Assembly (NCBI RefSeq): GCF_028613635.1
Contig: NZ_JAQRMY010000001.1
Coordinates: 229,778-293,777 of the forward strand
DNA length: 64,000 nt
Source of the DNA: Devosia sp. ZB163
GTDB lineage: Bacteria; Pseudomonadota; Alphaproteobacteria; Rhizobiales; Devosiaceae
Reading direction: 5' to 3'
Under the pieces are notes generated by a model that was not told the DNA's origin, searched no databases, and saw only the letters and a list, made by a program, of their open reading frames with translations. Shown here one piece after another: positions 17,000 through 26,547 of the stretch (the stretch's first letter is position 1; the number at the start of each line of letters is the position of its first letter). Both the position numbers and the translations under genes were made by a program.

Positions 17000-17170
17000 C
17001 GACGGCCGGTCTCCTGGCTCCGGGCTCCCCGTCTCGCCTTCCCAGTCGCAAACCAGTGGCTCGCTGAGGCGGGGTCTTGGGCCCGTTACAGTCGCGGGGG
17101 CGGCGCCGGCATTCGACCGGCTTCCCGTTTCACGCGGACGTTCCTTCTCGAAGCGCCGCGCACCGTCACG
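17000..17170 (-). ncRNA. Cobalamin (B12) riboswitch upstream of hupE
   Basis: Read on the minus strand, the characteristic blocks appear in order: a GGTGC start near 17164, GTGAAACGGGAAGCCGGT, CCCCCGCGACTGTAACGG, the B12 box GAGCCACTGG near 17050-17060, CTGGGAAGG, and the closing AGCCAGGAGACCGGCC near 17000-17020. Spacing and order match the class I cobalamin aptamer. It ends about 55 bp before the hupE start, so it would reduce hupE expression when adenosylcobalamin is abundant. Confidence 0.9.
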
Positions 17171-17283
17171 ACTGTTGTGTCACCCGGTTTGCGCAAGATC
17201 AATGACACGGGCTGCATTTGCCGCATGACGCTGGTGCAGGACATGCGCTAGATGCCTTGCCTGTCGTGACTGGAGAGCTGCCC

Positions 17284-17631
17284 TTGGTCGGCCTGCGCCA
17301 CATCGGAGGAGACTTTGCCCGCGCCCTCGTGGTGCTGGCGCTCGTCTTCCTCAGCTTCGCGCACGCTCCCGTGGCCGCCGCCTCCGGTGATGTCCTCACC
17401 GCAACCATGGACATGAGCTGGTGCGGCGACGCCCCGGACACCGGCACCGACACCACACACGCCCCCTGCCATGCCTGCCGCCTCGGCGCCGGCGCCGACC
17501 TGCCGCCGCCGGCGGCACTGCCGCTGGCGCCCGGCGAAGTCGCCGACGTCCATTACGGCCCCCTGCCCGTCCTCGCGCTGCCGGCCACGCCGCTCGGCAT
17601 CGCCAACGCCCGGGGCCCACCCTCCGCCTGA
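17284..17631 (+). CDS. DUF2946-like small exported protein, upstream of a copper chaperone
   Basis: About 115 residues with a hydrophobic N-terminal segment (ALVVLALVFLSFAHAPVAAA) consistent with export or membrane anchoring. A Cys/His motif (THAPCHACRLG) and an earlier Met/Cys cluster (MDMSWCGD) look like soft-metal ligands. The start is uncertain: a TTG at 17284 with GGAGAG upstream is preferred over a TTG at 17218. It is 41 bp before a PCuAC copper chaperone on the same strand, so a role in periplasmic copper handling is inferred. Confidence 0.6.
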   Translation: MVGLRHIGGDFARALVVLALVFLSFAHAPVAAASGDVLTATMDMSWCGDAPDTGTDTTHAPCHACRLGAGADLPPPAALPLAPGEVADVHYGPLPVLALPATPLGIANARGPPSA

Positions 17632-17672
17632 TCCTTTCCGCGCATTCCAACGCCAATCGAAAGATCAGACAG

Positions 17673-18188
17673 ATGAAGCACATCCTCGTTCCGGCCCTTG
17701 CCGGCCTCGCCCTCCTTGCCACCCCGGCCTTCGCCCATAACGGCCTCGTCCACGATGGCTGCCCGGTCGGCCAGGCCTTCAGTGCCGGCGACCTCACCAT
17801 CACCGGCGCCTATACCCGCGCCATGCTGCCCCAGGCCAAGGTCGCGGGCGGCTATCTCGTGATCGAGAACAAGGGCACCGCCCCCGACCGCCTCCTCGGC
17901 GGCGCCACCGAAGCGGCCCAGACCGTCCAGATCCATCAGATGAAGATGGAGGGTGACATGATGAAGATGAGCCAGGTCGAAGGCGGGCTGGAGATTCCCG
18001 CCGGCGGCAGCGTCGCGCTCGAACCCGGCGGCTACCACGTCATGCTGATGGGCGTCGGCACCCCCTTCAAGGAAGGCGAGTGCCTCGAACTGACGCTGAA
18101 GTTCGAGAAGGCCGGCGACGTTCCCGTCATCCTCAACATCGGTGGCACGGCGGCAGATGCGCCGCCCGAAGGCCACGAAGGGCACTGA
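17673..18188 (+). CDS. PCuAC-family periplasmic copper chaperone
   Basis: A 171-residue secreted protein with a signal peptide (about 1-21, ending PAFA). The DUF461/PCuAC fold is recognisable from ITGAYTRAMLPQAKVAGGYL, followed by the His/Met cluster IHQMKMEGDMMKMSQVEGG and the typical LEPGGYHVMLMGV strand. The His-Met spacing fits the Cu(I) site of the family, which delivers copper to the CuA centre of cytochrome oxidase. A His-rich tail (GHEGH) may add a second site. It probably forms an operon with the DUF2946-like gene upstream. Confidence 0.88.
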   Translation: MKHILVPALAGLALLATPAFAHNGLVHDGCPVGQAFSAGDLTITGAYTRAMLPQAKVAGGYLVIENKGTAPDRLLGGATEAAQTVQIHQMKMEGDMMKMSQVEGGLEIPAGGSVALEPGGYHVMLMGVGTPFKEGECLELTLKFEKAGDVPVILNIGGTAADAPPEGHEGH

Positions 18189-18239
18189 GGTCGGAGGCAT
18201 CCGGCGCAGGCAGCCTGCCACGCTCGCGAAGCAACACTC

Positions 18240-18330
18240 CGTCATCCCCGGGCTCGACCCGGGGACCCATCGATGGTTCCGCGCGCGCCGAGAGATAGGT
18301 CCGCGGGTCAAGCCCGCGGGTGGTTGACTG
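18240..18330. repeat. Palindromic intergenic repeat, family B
   Basis: The left arm (GTCATCCCCGGGCTCGACCC onward) and the right arm (GGTCCGCGGGTCAAGCCCGC onward, to 18330) are imperfect reverse complements, and each arm is itself palindromic. It belongs to the same type as 3133-3242 and lies between the convergent PCuAC and trmD genes. Confidence 0.7.
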
Positions 18331-18366
18331 GCACGCTCAGCGCGCGTCCCCCCGCGAACTCACGCC

Positions 18367-19047
18367 CTACTTCAGCAGATCCGGCCGGCGCGCCCTGGTG
18401 AGAGCCTCGCTCTCGGCGCGCCGCCACTTTGCGACCTTGCCGTGGTCGCCCGAGGTGAGCACTGCCGGAATCTCGCGGCCCTCGAACGCCTGCGGCCGCG
18501 TATACTGCGGATATTCGAGCAGCCCGTTCTCGAAACTCTCGTCGGCATGGCTCTCGGCCGCCCCCAGGACACCGGGGATCAGCCGCACCACCGCCTCGAG
18601 CAGCACCATGGCCGCGACTTCCCCGCCGGCGAGCACATAGTCGCCGATCGAGATCTCCTCGAGGTTCCGCGCCTCGATCACCCGCTGGTCGATGCCCTCG
18701 AACCGCCCGCAGACGATCACCGCCCCCGGCCCCGCCGCCAGCTCGCGGACCCGCGCCTGCGTCAGCGGCTTGCCCCGCGGCGACATCAGGATGCGCGGCC
18801 GCGCATCGCCCTCGGGCGACACCGTGTCGATGGCCCTGGCGAGGATATCGGGCTTCAGCACCATGCCGGCACCACCACCTGACGGCGTATCGTCCACCGT
18901 CCGGTGCCGGTCGGTGGCGAAGTCCCGCAACTGGGTGGTTTCAAGGCTCCACAGCCCGTCCGCCATTCCCCGCCCGATCACCGAGGCGCCCAGCGGGCCG
19001 GGGAACAGTTCGGGGAACAGCGTGATGACCGAAGCCGAAAAGCTCAA
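18367..19047 (-). CDS. trmD: tRNA (guanine37-N1)-methyltransferase
   Basis: A 226-residue SPOUT methyltransferase that makes m1G37 in tRNAs with a G36, preventing +1 frameshifts. Signature stretches are [10 protein letters not shown] near the N-terminus, [16 protein letters not shown], and the knot region [14 protein letters not shown] followed by [12 protein letters not shown]. Length is normal. Its start overlaps the rimM stop by 4 bp, so translation is coupled. Confidence 0.96.
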   Translation of the reverse strand: MSFSASVITLFPELFPGPLGASVIGRGMADGLWSLETTQLRDFATDRHRTVDDTPSGGGAGMVLKPDILARAIDTVSPEGDARPRILMSPRGKPLTQARVRELAAGPGAVIVCGRFEGIDQRVIEARNLEEISIGDYVLAGGEVAAMVLLEAVVRLIPGVLGAAESHADESFENGLLEYPQYTRPQAFEGREIPAVLTSGDHGKVAKWRRAESEALTRARRPDLLK

Positions 19048-19586
19048 TCGGCTTCCTCTTCGCCCGGCTCCGCCTCGATTGGCGGCTCGATGACGAGATA
19101 GCCCTCGGCAAGCCGGATTTCCGGCACCACTGCCTTGGTGAATGGATAGAGGAAAGTGTCCCCGCTGCGCTCGTCGCGCACTTCGAGGATGTCGCCGGCC
19201 CCATAGTTGGGGACAGCCGAGACGATGCCGACCGCCGTTCCGTCCTTGAGCTGGACCCTGAGGCCCAACAGGTCGGCGTGGTAGAAATCGTCCTCTTCGG
19301 CGATCTTGGGCAGCAGCGAACGGTCGACGTAAAGTTCGACGCCGTTCAGCTTCTCGGCCGCGTTGCGGTCGTTCACCCCCTCGAGGCGCGCCACCAGCAC
19401 ATTGGTGGTCGTGCGCGCCGCGAGGATACGGATCGTGAGGCCCGGTCGGTTGGTCTTGAGCGGGCCATAGTCGACGAGCGCCAGCGGGTCCTCGGTGAAG
19501 GACTGGATGCGTACTTCGCCCTTGATCCCATGGGCCGCACCGATGCGGCCCATGAGCAGGAGATTGTCGCTGTCGCCCGTTGCCAC
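19044..19586 (-). CDS. rimM: 16S rRNA processing / 30S maturation factor RimM
   Basis: A 180-residue ribosome maturation factor that binds uS19 and helps assemble the 30S head. It has an N-terminal beta-barrel ([21 protein letters not shown]) and a C-terminal PRC-barrel ([20 protein letters not shown], then [12 protein letters not shown]). It lies 3 bp after rpsP and overlaps trmD by 4 bp, the usual rpsP-rimM-trmD order. Confidence 0.95.
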   Translation of the reverse strand: MATGDSDNLLLMGRIGAAHGIKGEVRIQSFTEDPLALVDYGPLKTNRPGLTIRILAARTTTNVLVARLEGVNDRNAAEKLNGVELYVDRSLLPKIAEEDDFYHADLLGLRVQLKDGTAVGIVSAVPNYGAGDILEVRDERSGDTFLYPFTKAVVPEIRLAEGYLVIEPPIEAEPGEEEAD

Positions 19587-19589
19587 GGC

Positions 19590-19985
19590 TTACTCGGAAG
19601 CGGCGGCTTCTTCGGCGGCCGGAGCCGGAGCGGCGTCGGCAGCGGCCTTGTCGGCAGCAGCCTGGGCGCGGGCTTCGGCACGCTCGGTGGCCTTCTTGCC
19701 CGGCACGGCCCGTTCCGGGTTGTTGCGCGCTTCGCGCTTCAGCAGGCCCGCGGCGTCGAAGAAGCGCGCGACGCGGTCGGTCGGCTGGGCACCGACGCTC
19801 AGCCAGTGCTGGGCGCGCTCGGTGATCAGGGTGACGCGCTTTTCCTTGTCGGCGAGCTTGGGATCATAGGTGCCGATCTTCTCGATGAAGCGGCCATCGC
19901 GCGGCGAACGGGCGTCGGCAACGACGACGTGGTAGTAGGGGCGCTTCTTGGTGCCGGCGCGGGCGAGACGGAGTTTCAGAGACAT
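19590..19985 (-). CDS. rpsP: Small ribosomal subunit protein bS16
   Basis: A 131-residue bS16. The core (about 1-85) is canonical: [20 protein letters not shown], then [20 protein letters not shown]. An Ala/Glu-rich C-terminal extension (about 95-131) is common in this order of bacteria. It sits 29 bp after ffh and 3 bp before rimM on the minus strand. Confidence 0.96.
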   Translation of the reverse strand: MSLKLRLARAGTKKRPYYHVVVADARSPRDGRFIEKIGTYDPKLADKEKRVTLITERAQHWLSVGAQPTDRVARFFDAAGLLKREARNNPERAVPGKKATERAEARAQAAADKAAADAAPAPAAEEAAASE

Positions 19986-20014
19986 CGTTCAGTCCTTCAG
20001 TTTGATTTCGTTCG

Positions 20015-21622
20015 TTATTTCTTCTTCGGCACGAAGCCGCCACCGAGGCCGGGAAGGCCTGGGAAACGCGGCGCGCCGCCAAGCCCGGGAAGTCCCGAGC
20101 CGGATTTGAGGAGCTGGCCGACATCGGTCGGCAGCTTGTTTTCGGTGAGCTGCTTGGGGGCTGCCTGCTGCTGCGGGATCGATGCCGGATCGATCCCCAT
20201 GCGCCGCGCCAGCTGCTCGAGTTCGGCCGGGTCCATGTTCTCAGGCGAAGGCATGTTGCCGAGGCCGGGGATCTTGCCCCCCATCTTGCCGCCGAACATG
20301 CCCGAGAGCGCGCCCATGCCGCCCTTCGATACCTTCTTCATCATGTCCGCCATCTGGCGGTGCTGCTTCATCAGCTTGTTGACGTCCTCGACCTTGGTAC
20401 CCGAGCCATTGGCGATGCGGATGCGCCGCTTGGCATTGAGCAGGTCGGGGTTCTCGCGTTCCTTCTTCGTCATCGAGTTGATGATGGCGATCTGCCGATC
20501 GAAGATCTTCTCGTCGAGATTGGCGCCGGCCATGGCCTTCTTCATCTGGCCCATGCCCGGCATCATGTTCATGAGCGAACCCATGCCGCCCATCTTCTTC
20601 ATCTGCTGAAGCTGGCCGCGCAGATCCTCGAGGTCGAAGACGCCCTTCTTGAGCTTCTTCGCCATCTTCTGCGCGTCTTCGGCAGTGACGTTCTGCGCCG
20701 CCTTCTCGACGAGGCTGACGATATCGCCCATGCCGAGGATGCGGTCGGCGATGCGCGAGGGATGGAAGTCCTCGAGCGCATCCATCTTTTCGCCGACGCC
20801 GATCAGCTTGATCGGCTTGCCGGTCGCAGCCCGCATCGACAGCGCCGCGCCGCCACGGCCATCGCCGTCGACGCGGGTGAGCACGATGCCGGTGATATCG
20901 ACGCGCTCGTCGAACGAGCGCGCGAGGTTCACCGCGTCCTGGCCGGTGAGAGCGTCGGCGACGAGGAGGATTTCGTGGGGATCGGTCGCGGCCTTCACCG
21001 CCGCCGTTTCCTCCATCAGTTCCTCGTCGATATGCGTGCGACCCGCCGTATCGAGGATGAGGACGTCATAGCCGCCGAGCTTGCCCTCGCGCTGCGCGCG
21101 CTTGGCGATATCGACCGGCTTCTCGTTGGCCTGGATCGGCAGCGTGTCGACGCCGATCTGCTCGCCGAGCACCCGCAGCTGCTCCTTGGCGGCCGGGCGG
21201 CGATCGTCGAGCGAGGCGAGGAGGACCTTCTTGCCCTGCCGCTCCTTCATGCGCTTGGCGAGCTTGGCCGAGAGCGTGGTCTTGCCCGCGCCCTGCAGGC
21301 CCACCATCAGCACGGTCATCGGCGGGGTGGTGTTGAAGTCGATCGGGACCTGCGTCTCGCCGAGCACCTTGACCAGCTCGTCGTGGACGATCTTGACGAC
21401 CTGCTGGCCCGGCGTCACCGAGCGGGTGACCTCGATGCCCACGGCGCGGTCGCGCACCTGCTCGACGAAAGCCTTGACGACTTCCAGCGAAACGTCGGCC
21501 TCGAGCAGCGCCCGGCGCACTTCGCGCAGCGCTTCGTCGACGTCCTTCTCGCCGAGCGCACCGCGCCCGCGAAGTCCGTCGAAGATTTTCCCAAGCCGGT
21601 CGCTAAGGCTCTCGAACATCAC
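20015..21622 (-). CDS. ffh: Signal recognition particle GTPase Ffh
   Basis: A 535-residue SRP protein that binds signal sequences and 4.5S RNA and docks with FtsY (also encoded in this window, at 25081). In order: the N domain, the G domain with P-loop GLQGAGKTTLSAKLA, LDDRRPAAKEQL and ILDTAGRTHID, then the Met-rich M domain. The C-terminal tail is Gly/Pro/Met-rich and somewhat longer than in E. coli Ffh. A short hairpin (CCCGT/ACGGG) lies in the leader just before the start. It heads the ffh-rpsP-rimM-trmD run. No SRP RNA gene was found nearby. Confidence 0.96.
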   Translation of the reverse strand: MMFESLSDRLGKIFDGLRGRGALGEKDVDEALREVRRALLEADVSLEVVKAFVEQVRDRAVGIEVTRSVTPGQQVVKIVHDELVKVLGETQVPIDFNTTPPMTVLMVGLQGAGKTTLSAKLAKRMKERQGKKVLLASLDDRRPAAKEQLRVLGEQIGVDTLPIQANEKPVDIAKRAQREGKLGGYDVLILDTAGRTHIDEELMEETAAVKAATDPHEILLVADALTGQDAVNLARSFDERVDITGIVLTRVDGDGRGGAALSMRAATGKPIKLIGVGEKMDALEDFHPSRIADRILGMGDIVSLVEKAAQNVTAEDAQKMAKKLKKGVFDLEDLRGQLQQMKKMGGMGSLMNMMPGMGQMKKAMAGANLDEKIFDRQIAIINSMTKKERENPDLLNAKRRIRIANGSGTKVEDVNKLMKQHRQMADMMKKVSKGGMGALSGMFGGKMGGKIPGLGNMPSPENMDPAELEQLARRMGIDPASIPQQQAAPKQLTENKLPTDVGQLLKSGSGLPGLGGAPRFPGLPGLGGGFVPKKK

Positions 21623-22128
21623 ACCATCCTTGTCCCGTTTGCACGGGATGTGGGGTCCACCGGCTCAAACGCCAAACACACCCGAGGGCGCATCGCGCTG
21701 TCGGGTGGGAGCCTCCGGGATCTCTTTATACCTTCGCGGGTCCCGGTCGGCCTTCAGGTGTCTGGACCTGATGGATCAGCGCGCCGAATAGAGGAGGAAT
21801 GGGGCGGAGTCAAGGAAAGGCCGCACCGATCCGGCCTCCCGCGTCGGGGAAAGGGTGGCACTGCCGGGAGCTAGGGCGAGGGGGCATTGGCCGCCGCCAT
21901 CCACCGCCCAGCGATGCCGCAATGCGATCCCGGCCATGCCCCCATGCCTTGTCCCGCCTCACCCGGACAAGCTATACCCCGCTCGGGTCTGCAGTTCACC
22001 CAGGCGCCGCCGCCCCGCAAGGGGAGCTAAACCTGCCTCCATCCGTCGCGACAGCACTTGTCCCCGTGCCAGTTCGCAAGCCGGCGGCCGCGACATCCTT
22101 TCGGATCGGCACCAACCGAGGATGAGTC
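21623..22128. other. 506-bp intergenic region between divergent ffh and the DUF2087 gene
   Basis: I see no credible gene here: open frames have arbitrary composition. On the minus strand a TATAAA (21726-21731) could be the -10 of an ffh promoter with a poor -35. A small hairpin just upstream of ffh lies in its leader. I looked for the conserved SRP RNA apical loop and did not find it. Confidence 0.4.
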
Positions 22129-22671
22129 ATGTCCCGAACTGCTGTCCCACTGCGGGTGGATGATCTTTCGCCCTTCGCCAAGACCCTGCGCCAGAGCCTC
22201 GCCGGTCACGAGGGCACGCCGACCCATGTCGAGCTGCTCAACATGCTGGCGAGGGCCGCCGGCTTTGCCAACTACCAGCACCTGCGTGCCGACGCCGCGA
22301 CAGCCGGTCGGCTCGCCGCCGCAGCCGAACCGGTGCCGCGCGCCGACCTCAACCAGGTCGAGAAGGCGGCGCGCTATTTCGACGGCCAGGGCGTGCTGAT
22401 GAGCTGGCCCTCCCGCCTCAACCTGCAGACACTCTGCCAGTGGGTGTTCTGGTCGCGTGTCCCGCGCGGCGCGGTCTTCACCGAGCGCGAGATCAGCGAC
22501 CTCATCCAGGACTGGCACGATTTCGGCGACCACGCCCTCATCCGCCGGGCCATGGTCGACGCCCGGATGCTCGAGCGCACGGTCGACGGCCGCCAGTACC
22601 GCCGCATCGAGCGGGCGCCACCGGCAGAACTGGAGCCGCTGCTGGCGCACCTGTCGGCGCGGGCCGCCTAG
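22129..22671 (+). CDS. DUF2087 domain protein
   Basis: A 180-residue protein. The N-terminal part (about 10-60) resembles a small helical DNA-binding-like region (GTPTHVELLNMLARAAGFANYQHLR). The C-terminal half is a DUF2087 domain (about 85-165) with the conserved FTEREISDLIQDWHDFGDHALIRRAMVD and RTVDGRQYRRIE elements. DUF2087 proteins are often annotated as putative transcriptional regulators, but the role is not established. A GAGG element precedes the ATG. Confidence 0.75.
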   Translation: MSRTAVPLRVDDLSPFAKTLRQSLAGHEGTPTHVELLNMLARAAGFANYQHLRADAATAGRLAAAAEPVPRADLNQVEKAARYFDGQGVLMSWPSRLNLQTLCQWVFWSRVPRGAVFTEREISDLIQDWHDFGDHALIRRAMVDARMLERTVDGRQYRRIERAPPAELEPLLAHLSARAA

Positions 22672-22685
22672 CCGGTGCAAAAAGG

Positions 22686-22808
22686 ACCCCCACCCCTGTC
22701 CCCTCCCCGCAAGGGGGAGGGAGACACCTACACATCTGCCGGTGCGGTACGAAGACTTGCGAGCGCAGCTCACCTCCCCCTTTGCGGGGGAGGGACAGGG
22801 TGGGGGGT
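22686..22808. repeat. Palindromic GC-rich intergenic repeat, family C
   Basis: Left and right arms of about 30 bases (ACCCCCACCCCTGTCCCCTC onward, and its imperfect reverse complement ending at 22808) flank a 60-base spacer. The left-arm sequence recurs near 52.83 kb. It lies between the DUF2087 gene and dapF. Confidence 0.75.
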
Positions 22809-22938
22809 GCGTTTCCCGCACCGCCCTCGCCGATGAACCGGACCGCGACTCCCCCGCCACTGGCAATTTCCTGCCACTTCCGCCATATACACCCCCTAAC
22901 GGCAGCCGCCCTTCATGGGGCGATCCGAGGTCACGCGC

Positions 22939-23814
22939 ATGTCCAACGCCCCATTCCTCAAGATGAACGGGCTCGGCAACGAGATCATCGTCGCCGACAT
23001 GCGCGGTCGCGCCGACCGGGTGACGCCTGCCGCGGCAGTGGCGATCAACGCGGACCCTGCGACCAGGTACGACCAGATCATGGCCATCCATGATCCCCGG
23101 ACTCCCGGCACGCAGAACTACATCGAGATCATCAATTCCGACGGTTCGCTCGCCCAGGCCTGCGGCAACGGCATGCGCTGCGTGGTGCAGAAGCTAAGCG
23201 CCGAGAACGGCCAGAAGCACTTCGTCTTCGAGACGCTCGCCGGCATCCTCACCGGCGACGAGCGCGAGGACGGCCTCATCACCGTCGACATGGGCAAGCC
23301 CCGCTTCGGCTGGCAGGAGATCCCGCTGGCCGAGGAGTTTTTCGACACCACCGGCATCGAGCTGCAGATCGGCCCGATCGACGCGCCCGTCCTCCACACG
23401 CCGGCGGTGATGTCGATCGGCAATCCGCACGCGACCTTCTGGGTCGAGGACGATGTCTGGTCCTACGCGCTCGACCGCTTCGGCCCGCTGCTCGAGAACC
23501 ACCCGATCTTCCCCGAGCGCGCCAATATCTCGATCGCCCGGGTCGTCGCGCCCGACCACATCATCCTGCGCGTCTGGGAGCGCGGCGCCGGGCTGACCCA
23601 GGCCTGCGGCACCGCCGCCTGTGCCGCGCTCGTCAACGCCGCCCGTACCAGGCGCACCGGCCGCAAGGCGACCGTCACCCTCCCCGGCGGCGATCTCGTC
23701 GTCGAGTGGCGCGCCGACGACCATGTGCTCCTGACCGGACCGGCCGAGCTCGAGTTCGCCGGCAGCTTCGATCCCTTTACCGGCTCGTGGTCGCGCGAGC
23801 AGCAGGTCGCCTGA
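22939..23814 (+). CDS. dapF: Diaminopimelate epimerase
   Basis: A 291-residue cofactor-independent racemase converting LL- to meso-diaminopimelate for lysine and peptidoglycan. Both catalytic cysteines are present in mirrored motifs: Cys75 (QACGNGMRC) and Cys223 (QACGTAAC). The [10 protein letters not shown] start region is typical. ATG at 22939 is chosen over 22915 because GAGG lies 8 bases before it and the shorter N-terminus fits the family. Its stop is 1 bp from the mtaB start. Confidence 0.96.
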   Translation: MSNAPFLKMNGLGNEIIVADMRGRADRVTPAAAVAINADPATRYDQIMAIHDPRTPGTQNYIEIINSDGSLAQACGNGMRCVVQKLSAENGQKHFVFETLAGILTGDEREDGLITVDMGKPRFGWQEIPLAEEFFDTTGIELQIGPIDAPVLHTPAVMSIGNPHATFWVEDDVWSYALDRFGPLLENHPIFPERANISIARVVAPDHIILRVWERGAGLTQACGTAACAALVNAARTRRTGRKATVTLPGGDLVVEWRADDHVLLTGPAELEFAGSFDPFTGSWSREQQVA

Positions 23815-23815
23815 G

Positions 23816-25081
23816 ATGAGCGTAGAGACGCTCACCTTCGGTTGCCGCCTCAACGCCTATGAGGCCGAGGTCATGAAGGCCGAGGCCGAGAAGGCCGGCC
23901 TGTCCGATACGATCATCATCAATACTTGCGCCGTCACCTCCGAGGCGGTCCGGCAGGCCAAGCAAGCCATCCGCAGGGCCAAGCGCGACCACCCCGAGCG
24001 CAAGATCATCGTCACCGGCTGCGCCGCCCAGACCGAGGCGCGCTCCTTCGGCGACATGGCCGAGGTCGACCTCGTCATCGGCAACGCCGACAAGATGAAG
24101 GCCGAGAGCTACCAGCCCATGGCCTTCGGCGTGCCGCTGAACGACAAGGTGCAGGTCAACGACATCATGTCGGTCAAGGAGACCGCCGGTCACCTGATCG
24201 AGGGCATGGATGGCCGCGCCCGCGCCTTCGTCCAGGTCCAGAACGGCTGCGACCACCGCTGCACCTTCTGCATCATCCCCTATGGCCGCGGACCCAGCCG
24301 CTCGGTGCCGATGGGCCTCGTCGTCGAGCAGATCAGGAAGCTCGTCGGCAACGGCTACCGCGAGGTCGTCCTCACCGGCGTCGACATCACCTCCTACGGA
24401 CCGGACCTGCCCGGCACGCCGACCCTCGGCAAGCTGACCCAGCAGATCCTCCGCCACGTGCCCGACCTGCCGCGGCTCCGTATCTCGTCGATCGATTCGA
24501 TCGAGGCCGACCCGGCCTTCTATGACGCCATAGCATCCGACCCGCGCCTGATGCCGCACCTCCACCTCTCGCTGCAGTCGGGCGACGACATGATCCTCAA
24601 GCGCATGAAGCGCCGCCACTCGCGCGCCGACGCGCTCGAGGTGGTGAGCAAGCTCCGTTCGCTCCGCCCCGACATCGTCTTCGGCGCCGACATCATCGCC
24701 GGCTTCCCCACCGAGACCGACGAGATGTTCGAGAACTCGCTGAGCTTCGTCACCGAGGCCGACCTCACCTATCTGCACGTCTTCCCCTACTCGCCCCGTC
24801 CCGGCACCCCGGCTGCGCGCATGCCGCAGGTGGACAAGCGGGTGGCGAAGGAACGTGCCGCCCGCCTGCGCGCTTTGGGTGAGACCCAGTACGAAAAGCT
24901 CGCCGCCACACGCATCGGGCAGGTCGAGAGCGTCCTGGTCGAGCAGGATGGGATCGGGCGTCAGGAACAGTTCATCCCGGTGTCAGTACCGGGTCATCTG
25001 CAGGGTGAGATTGTGTCAGCCCGCATTACCCATTTCGAGAACGGCAACCTTGTCGGCGAAGCACTGAGGACCGCTGCCTGA
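23816..25081 (+). CDS. mtaB: tRNA t6A37 methylthiotransferase
   Basis: A 421-residue radical-SAM enzyme that adds a methylthio group to t6A37 of tRNAs decoding ANN codons. The first cluster is ligated by C10 (FGCRLNAYEAE), C38 (INTCAVTSEA) and C69 (TGCAAQTE). The radical-SAM cluster is C145/C149/C152 (CDHRCTFC). A C-terminal TRAM-like segment is present. It sits between dapF (1 bp gap) and ftsY (TGATG overlap), so it is translationally coupled in the operon. Confidence 0.94.
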   Translation: MSVETLTFGCRLNAYEAEVMKAEAEKAGLSDTIIINTCAVTSEAVRQAKQAIRRAKRDHPERKIIVTGCAAQTEARSFGDMAEVDLVIGNADKMKAESYQPMAFGVPLNDKVQVNDIMSVKETAGHLIEGMDGRARAFVQVQNGCDHRCTFCIIPYGRGPSRSVPMGLVVEQIRKLVGNGYREVVLTGVDITSYGPDLPGTPTLGKLTQQILRHVPDLPRLRISSIDSIEADPAFYDAIASDPRLMPHLHLSLQSGDDMILKRMKRRHSRADALEVVSKLRSLRPDIVFGADIIAGFPTETDEMFENSLSFVTEADLTYLHVFPYSPRPGTPAARMPQVDKRVAKERAARLRALGETQYEKLAATRIGQVESVLVEQDGIGRQEQFIPVSVPGHLQGEIVSARITHFENGNLVGEALRTAA

Positions 25082-26547
25082 TGGCTGAGGAAAAGAAAAA
25101 AGGCTTCTTCCAGCGCCTGTTCGGCGGCGGCGACAAGCCTGCTCCGGCGCCCGAAACCGCCGACGAGCCCACGGTCGAGGAAGAGCTCCCCGCCGACATC
25201 GTCCTCGACGACGTCGTCGAAGCCGCCCCCCTCGTCCTCCCGCCCGACCAGGAGATCGCGCTCGAGGAGGCCATGCACGAGGCCGGCATGCTCATCGAGC
25301 CGAACGGCCCCGGCGAGCTGGCAGCCCCGGCAGAGCCGGAAGCGCCGCGGGAGCCGACGGTCGATGAAGAGTTCGTCGCCGACATCATCCTCGACGAGGT
25401 GGTCGAAGCGGCCCCGCTCGTCCTGCCGCCCGATCAGGAAATCGCGCTCGAAGAGGCCATGCACGAAGAGGGCATGACCATCGAGCGGCACACACCCCGT
25501 CCGCCGGGCGAGCCGCCCGCCGGCCCACCCGAAGCGACCCCGGCCTATATCGAGAAGGTCGAGGAACAAGCCGCTCCTGAACCCGAGCCCGTTCCGGCGG
25601 TTCCCGTATCGCCCGCTCAGGGCAAGAAGCAGGGCTGGCTGCAGCGCCTTGCTTCCGGCCTCAAGCGCTCCTCGGACCAGCTGACTGGCTCGATCGCTGC
25701 CGTCTTCACCAAGCGCAAGCTCGATCAGGCAATGCTCGATGACCTCGAGGACATCCTGATCCAGGCCGATTTCGGCGTCGACATGGCGACCGCGGTCACC
25801 GACGCCCTGCGCCGCGACCGCTTCGACCGCGATATCACGTCGGAGGAAGTCCGCGACGTCCTCGCCACCGAGATCGTCAACGTGCTCGATCCCGTCGCAC
25901 AGCCGCTGCGCATCGACGTCAACCACAAGCCCTACGTCATCCTGATGGTCGGCGTGAACGGCACCGGCAAGACCACCACCATCGGCAAGCTCGCGAGCCT
26001 GTTCCGCAGCGAGGGCAAGTCGGTGATGCTCGCCGCCGGCGACACTTTTCGCGCTGCCGCGATAGAGCAGCTGCAGGTCTGGGGCGACCGCACCGGTGCG
26101 CCCGTGATCAAGAAGCCCGCCGGCTCCGATGCCTCGGGCCTCGCCTACGAGGCAGTCGAGCGCGCCAGGGCCGAGGGCACCGACGTTCTCCTCATCGACA
26201 CCGCCGGGCGCCTGCAGAACCGCGACGAGCTGATGGGCGAACTCGAAAAGATCATCCGCGTCATCAAGAAGGTCGACCCTTCGGCCCCGCATGCCACCCT
26301 GCTGACGCTCGATGCCACGACCGGGCAGAATGCCCTAAATCAGGTCGAAATCTTCGGTAAGCGTGCCGGCGTCACCGGGCTGGTCATGACCAAGCTCGAC
26401 GGCACCGCGCGCGGCGGCATCCTCGTCGCCATCGCCAAGAAGTTCGGCCTCCCCGTGCACTTCATCGGCGTCGGGGAAGGCGTCGACAATCTGGAACCGT
26501 TCGCCGCGCGCGATTTCGCCGCCGCGATCGCAAGGACCGCTGAATGA
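25081..26547 (+). CDS. ftsY: SRP receptor GTPase FtsY
   Basis: A 488-residue SRP receptor. A long acidic N-terminal A-domain (about 1-185) precedes the NG domains, with P-loop [15 protein letters not shown] from residue 291, then [25 protein letters not shown] and [10 protein letters not shown]. The A-domain contains an internal duplication: residues 29-73 and 91-135 are near-identical 45-residue units sharing [16 protein letters not shown]-like cores. Its start overlaps the mtaB stop, and its stop overlaps the yciB start. With ffh 3.5 kb away, both SRP GTPases are in this window. Confidence 0.96.
   Translation: MAEEKKKGFFQRLFGGGDKPAPAPETADEPTVEEELPADIVLDDVVEAAPLVLPPDQEIALEEAMHEAGMLIEPNGPGELAAPAEPEAPREPTVDEEFVADIILDEVVEAAPLVLPPDQEIALEEAMHEEGMTIERHTPRPPGEPPAGPPEATPAYIEKVEEQAAPEPEPVPAVPVSPAQGKKQGWLQRLASGLKRSSDQLTGSIAAVFTKRKLDQAMLDDLEDILIQADFGVDMATAVTDALRRDRFDRDITSEEVRDVLATEIVNVLDPVAQPLRIDVNHKPYVILMVGVNGTGKTTTIGKLASLFRSEGKSVMLAAGDTFRAAAIEQLQVWGDRTGAPVIKKPAGSDASGLAYEAVERARAEGTDVLLIDTAGRLQNRDELMGELEKIIRVIKKVDPSAPHATLLTLDATTGQNALNQVEIFGKRAGVTGLVMTKLDGTARGGILVAIAKKFGLPVHFIGVGEGVDNLEPFAARDFAAAIARTAE

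Noticed and set aside
21623-22128. Possible SRP (4.5S) RNA gene near ffh
   Set aside because: I looked for the conserved SRP apical loop GGAAGGAAGCAG-type sequence and did not find it.
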